DNA from: Lachnospiraceae bacterium UBA5895
GTDB taxonomy: Bacteria; Bacillota; Clostridia; Lachnospirales; Lachnospiraceae
NCBI GenBank assembly: GCA_002431915.1
Contig: DJEP01000116.1
Location: forward strand, 1 to 9,522
DNA length: 9,522 bases
Direction of reading: 5' to 3'
Shown here: positions 7,429 to 9,522 of the stretch, one piece after another
How the letters are laid out: each line of letters begins with the position of its first letter
Position numbering within the stretch: the first letter of the stretch is position 1
Program-made: the position numbers and the translations under genes
Notes under the pieces: model-generated
What the model was told of the DNA's origin: nothing
What the model saw: only the letters and a program-made list of their open reading frames with translations
Database searches by the model: none

Positions 7429-7581
7429 TCAGAACAGAATATGCGATTTGCCGGAGACCAGCTTCGCTCCGCTGATGATCAGCAGTACTCCTGCCGCAAT
7501 TCCGACTACCAGGGAAATAACTCCCAATACGATATTTAATGCTCCTGCTCCACGCATGATCTTATAAATTTTCTCTTCCAT
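7429..7581 (-). CDS. 50-residue hydrophobic membrane protein
   Basis: An ORF of 50 codons (ATG 7581, TGA 7429-7431) with a strong AGGAGG five bases upstream. It begins MEEKIYKIMRGAGALN, then a long hydrophobic stretch at about residues 14-37 (VLGVISLVVGIAAGVLLI), and ends SGAKLVSGKSHILF. The hydrophobic stretch fits one membrane helix, or two very short ones, with a positively charged N-terminus. It starts 36 bases after the pyrE stop and is followed by a terminator, so it is probably the second gene of the pyrE transcript. I recall similar short proteins beside other lachnospiral genes but cannot name a family or function. The ribosome binding site, placement and membrane-type composition support a real gene. 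Confidence 0.8.
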   Translation of the reverse strand: MEEKIYKIMRGAGALNIVLGVISLVVGIAAGVLLIISGAKLVSGKSHILF

Positions 7582-7617
7582 GGGATCCTCCTGTCTTCTT
7601 ACTTAATAATACTTACT

Positions 7618-8295
7618 TTAAGCACCGTATACGGCGTAATATTCATCAATTGCCTTCTTCAGAGTATCGTCAATGTATACCTCTCCCTTATAAGGCTTGT
7701 TGTACAGATGGTCGATGACGTCCTGCATGGTTACGATGGCATGCGCATCAAATCCGTATTTCTCTTTGATCTCTTCCAGTGCGCTGACCTTGCCGCCCAG
7801 TCCCTTCTCCATACGGTTCAGGGATACCATCAGACCGACGATTTCTACCTTTGCGGCTCCTCTTACCTTGGGAACGGTCTCTTCCATAGACTTACCGGAA
7901 GTGGTAACATCCTCGATCATGATGACTCTGTCACCGTCTTTTAAGGGACTTCCCAAGAAGCCTCCTTTATCTGCGCCATGATCCTTCTCTTCCTTACGGT
8001 CGGAACAGTAGCGGACCTCTTTGCCGTATAATTGACTGTAAGCCACTGCGGTGACAACACTGATGGGAATGCCCTTATATGCCGGTCCGAACAATACATC
8101 AAAATCATCGCCGTACACATCATGAATTGCCTTTGCATAGCTCTCACCCAGCTTCATCAGCTGAGAACCGGTGACATACGCCCCGGCATTCATAAAGAAA
8201 GGAGACTTTCTGCCACTCTTTAAGGTAAACTCGCCAAATTTCAGTGCCTGACAATCTACCATGAATTCTATAAATTCTTTTTTATATGCTTCCAT
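7618..8295 (-). CDS. pyrE: Orotate phosphoribosyltransferase
   Basis: Joins orotate and PRPP to give orotidine 5'-phosphate and pyrophosphate, the fifth step of pyrimidine synthesis, in the cytoplasm. At 225 residues it is a normal length. Visible motifs: FTLKSGRKSPFFMNAG (23-38, orotate/phosphate binding), the flexible catalytic loop RKEEKDHG (100-107) and the PRPP-binding segment VIMIEDVTTSGKS (124-136). The enzyme works as a dimer in which the loop of one chain reaches the other active site. The ATG at 8295 has AAGGAG about 11 bases upstream and starts one base after the stop of a 12-codon upstream frame. A strong promoter overlapped by a palindrome lies about 100 bases upstream. No PyrR-type binding loop is evident in the leader. 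Confidence 0.96.
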   Translation of the reverse strand: MEAYKKEFIEFMVDCQALKFGEFTLKSGRKSPFFMNAGAYVTGSQLMKLGESYAKAIHDVYGDDFDVLFGPAYKGIPISVVTAVAYSQLYGKEVRYCSDRKEEKDHGADKGGFLGSPLKDGDRVIMIEDVTTSGKSMEETVPKVRGAAKVEIVGLMVSLNRMEKGLGGKVSALEEIKEKYGFDAHAIVTMQDVIDHLYNKPYKGEVYIDDTLKKAIDEYYAVYGA

Positions 8296-8296
8296 C

Positions 8297-8335
8297 TTAT
8301 TGTTTTCTCCTTAATTTTAAGCCATTCCCGGACAT
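8297..8335 (-). other. Candidate 12-codon upstream reading frame 2 (leader of pyrE)
   Basis: Reads MSGNGLKLRRKQ and stops at 8297-8299, leaving one base before the pyrE ATG; the pyrE Shine-Dalgarno lies inside it. It starts directly after the stop of the first upstream frame (TAAATG). It has no good ribosome binding site of its own. It may be a coupling leader or may be chance. Confidence 0.25.
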
Positions 8336-8374
8336 TTATGCCAGTCTTTTTTTTACTACTGTACCAATTCGCAT
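8336..8374 (-). other. Candidate 12-codon upstream reading frame 1 (leader of pyrE)
   Basis: Reads MRIGTVVKKRLA from ATG 8374, close behind CAGGGAAA, which is a weak and slightly too near ribosome binding site. It contains a run of eight A. It is the first ATG in the predicted pyrE transcript. Translation is unproven. Confidence 0.28.
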
Positions 8375-8383
8375 TTTCCCTGA

Positions 8384-8405
8384 GATATACTGGGTTCAGT
8401 ATATC
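8384..8405. promoter_or_regulatory. Perfect 9+9 palindrome over the pyrE promoter (candidate operator)
   Basis: GATATACTG, a four-base spacer and CAGTATATC form an exact inverted repeat of 22 bases that covers the -10 box and the predicted start point. This position is typical of a repressor operator that blocks RNA polymerase. I cannot assign it to a known regulator. Confidence 0.65.
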
Positions 8406-8426
8406 ATTTCATGCTTGTTTTTTCAA
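8398..8426 (-). promoter_or_regulatory. Sigma-A promoter of pyrE
   Basis: Reading leftward: TTGAAA (8426-8421), a 17-base spacer and TATACT (8403-8398), with TG one base before the -10 (extended -10). Transcription would begin near 8391, giving a leader of roughly 95 bases. This is the best promoter match in the window. Confidence 0.8.
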
Positions 8427-8464
8427 CCAACAAATCCTCAAAAGTTATCAGCAACGTTCTCAAG

Positions 8465-8508
8465 CTCTGGTCTTCGCCCCATCAATTATAATGAAGCGAA
8501 AATCAGAG
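8465..8508 (-). other. Long imperfect hairpin after the surface-protein gene
   Basis: In the minus-strand transcript, beginning 13 bases after the stop codon, CUCUG pairs with CAGAG, then after one mismatch UUUUCGC pairs with GCGAAGA (one G-U), two possible U-G pairs follow, then CAU with AUG around an eight-base loop. No U-run follows, so it is not a standard intrinsic terminator; it may stabilise the 3' end or act with other factors. Confidence 0.45.
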
Positions 8509-8520
8509 AAGCTGTCTTAC

Positions 8521-9522
8521 TTACTGATCCTCTTTTCTGCGGAGCAATACATAAACCGCACCAAGTGCCGTAATAGCAATTAATATTACTGCTCCCGCCA
8601 GAATCCGGATTCCGCCATTGCCAAAGCTCTGGCCGGAATTACTGTCCGCTGCCTCATTCACAGCCTGCCCGAAAGGGTCTGCTGCCTGCGCCGGGGTTTC
8701 CTTCCCTGCTCCGGCATCATCCGATCCGCTCTGTTCTGTTCCCGGTTCTTCCCCGGTTTCGTTGTCCTGCACACTTCCATCCATCGGCTCGGTATCAATC
8801 ACAACCGTGTAATCCGATGCGTGGCTGAAGGTCAGTTCCGTATTCCCGTTTTCATCAATTTTACCGGCACACATAAATTCCAGTTCACCGTTTTCCGGGT
8901 TGTAATAGAACAGATTCGCATAAAGTCCTGCATTCACAGCTTCCATGTTGATCGTGAGCGTCGCAGTAAAGCCAAACTCTCCATTATGCATCAGTGTCAG
9001 GTTCACGGAATAGCGCTCTCCGGTAATGTTGTTGATCACATCGACAGGAATGCTTCTTCCTGCCTGTTTTCCCATCGTTACGCCAAAATTAATGTCCTTT
9101 GCATTCTGTGCGGTTACATCAAGACCATTGACTGTCCAGAGAATACCGCTTTCCATCTCAAAAATCACCGTAACATCCCTACCCCGGATGCTGTCAAAGA
9201 TCTCTCCCGGAACAGCCACCGTTCCATTCATATCCACAGGAATCGTTACTCCCTCTGTGGCTCCATCAATCCGGGATTCAATGACCTGCCAGCCTTTCCT
9301 ACCGTCCTCGCCCCTGATAAAGGGAACTTTTGGCTCCGTTGCCGCCGCAGCATCTGCAAGTGGTTCCGATGAACCACTTGCAGATCCCGTATCCTGATCC
9401 TCATTCTGGCTGCCGGAATGGCTGCCGGACTGATCTCCGGGCTGCTGTCCATTACTTCCGCCTGCAGGTTCGTCTGTATTTTCACCGGGAAGCTTAGGTA
9501 TGGTTATTTCTTTACGGTATCC
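8521..9522 (-). CDS. C-terminal part of a membrane-anchored surface protein (5' end outside window)
   Basis: The frame is open from the right edge for 333 codons to TAA 8521-8523. Visible layout: a segment beginning GYRKEITIPKLP; a Gly/Ser/Gln/Asp-rich linker (about 13-62) with SGSHSGSQ repeats; a beta-rich domain at about 66-243 (KGWQVIESRI, VDMNGTVAVPGEIFDSIRG, VTVIFEME, VNNITGERYSVNL-type strands, AGLYANLFYYNPENGELEF, FSHASDYTVVID); an acidic linker rich in Glu, Gly, Ser and Ala (244-303); a transmembrane helix at about 307-327; and a basic end RRKEDQ. No LPXTG motif precedes the helix, so the tail looks like a plain membrane anchor rather than a sortase signal. I recall similar beta domains at the ends of large lachnospiral surface proteins but know no function. 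The real start and N-terminal domains lie beyond the window. Confidence 0.85.
   Translation of the reverse strand, partial: GYRKEITIPKLPGENTDEPAGGSNGQQPGDQSGSHSGSQNEDQDTGSASGSSEPLADAAAATEPKVPFIRGEDGRKGWQVIESRIDGATEGVTIPVDMNGTVAVPGEIFDSIRGRDVTVIFEMESGILWTVNGLDVTAQNAKDINFGVTMGKQAGRSIPVDVINNITGERYSVNLTLMHNGEFGFTATLTINMEAVNAGLYANLFYYNPENGELEFMCAGKIDENGNTELTFSHASDYTVVIDTEPMDGSVQDNETGEEPGTEQSGSDDAGAGKETPAQAADPFGQAVNEAADSNSGQSFGNGGIRILAGAVILIAITALGAVYVLLRRKEDQ
9352..9385. repeat. Perfect 15-bp inverted repeat with 4-base loop inside a coding region
   Basis: ATCTGCAAGTGGTTC, a CGAT loop and its exact complement lie within the Gly/Ser linker codons (about residues 46-57) of the surface-protein gene. 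There are no mismatches in the 30 paired bases. No U-run follows in either direction, so it is not an ordinary terminator. It would form a stable RNA hairpin or DNA cruciform. Confidence 0.9.
9407..9429. repeat. Two direct 11-bp copies in the Gly/Ser linker
   Basis: TGGCTGCCGGA occurs twice with a 12-base period, encoding the repeated Ser-Gly-Ser of the linker (SGSH, SGSQ). A short in-frame duplication is the likely origin. Confidence 0.6.

Noticed and set aside
8286..8573. A 95-codon plus-strand frame across the pyrE control region
   Set aside because: It runs antisense through the promoter, palindrome and hairpin, has no ribosome binding site, and overlaps the ends of two real minus-strand genes.
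8521..8620. Sortase cell-wall anchor at the surface protein's C-terminus
   Set aside because: A hydrophobic helix and basic tail are present but no LPXTG-like pentapeptide precedes them, so only a transmembrane anchor is claimed.
9246..9485. A minus-strand frame in another register within the surface-protein gene
   Set aside because: The register used here continues unbroken from the window edge into the beta domain and membrane anchor; the alternative is a shadow with low-complexity arginine-rich translation.

Overview
The window looks like chromosomal DNA from a Gram-positive anaerobe of the class Clostridia, most likely family Lachnospiraceae. This is inferred from gene content: a PyrE with its RKEEKDHG loop, PurN with a Cys-Gly-x-Gly-Tyr-Tyr-Gly insertion after HPSLIPSF, a small DUF6142-like membrane protein, and strong GGAGG-type ribosome binding sites. 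I did no database search. Every gene I accept lies on the minus strand, so transcription runs from right to left. I found no tRNA, rRNA, CRISPR array or insertion sequence.

Region by region, in the direction of transcription: (1) 9522-8521 is the C-terminal 333 codons of a surface protein with a Gly/Ser-rich linker, a beta-rich domain, an acidic linker and a C-terminal membrane anchor. Its gene starts outside the window, and its linker contains a perfect 15-bp inverted repeat. (2) 8520-8296 is a control region. It holds a long imperfect hairpin after the surface-protein stop, a good sigma-A promoter (TTGAAA, 17 bp, TGATATACT), a perfect 9+9 palindrome over the -10 and predicted start point, and two 12-codon reading frames leading up to pyrE. 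(3) 8295-7618 is pyrE (pyrimidine synthesis). (4) 7581-7429 is a previously easy-to-miss 50-residue membrane protein with a strong ribosome binding site. (5) 7388-7360 is an intrinsic terminator. (6) 7312-6995 is a three-helix membrane protein resembling DUF6142. (7) 6925-4841 is a long M29-type metalloaminopeptidase with an extra helical N-terminal region of about 235 residues. (8) 4834-4767 is a predicted promoter and a 15-bp palindrome. (9) 4750-1193 is purE-purM-purN-purD, four tightly packed purine genes. (10) From 1162 off the left edge runs a membrane protein with two extracellular bacterial SH3 domains, a poly-threonine linker, one transmembrane helix and an arginine-rich cytoplasmic tail.

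Together the enzymes cover one pyrimidine step (orotate to OMP) and four purine steps: PurD makes GAR, PurN formylates it, PurM closes the imidazole ring to AIR, and PurE moves the carboxylate to give CAIR. PurF, the FGAM synthetase, PurK, PurC, PurB and PurH are not in the window and must be encoded elsewhere if the pathway is complete. The aminopeptidase could supply amino acids, but no link to nucleotide synthesis is shown by the sequence.

The parts most worth a second look are the undescribed regulatory-looking elements (the palindromes at pyrE and purE, the tandem mini-ORFs and the within-cluster terminator), the 50-residue protein, the SH3 membrane protein coupled to the purine genes, and the perfect inverted repeat inside the surface-protein coding region. 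I see no clear evidence of a wholly new multi-gene system.
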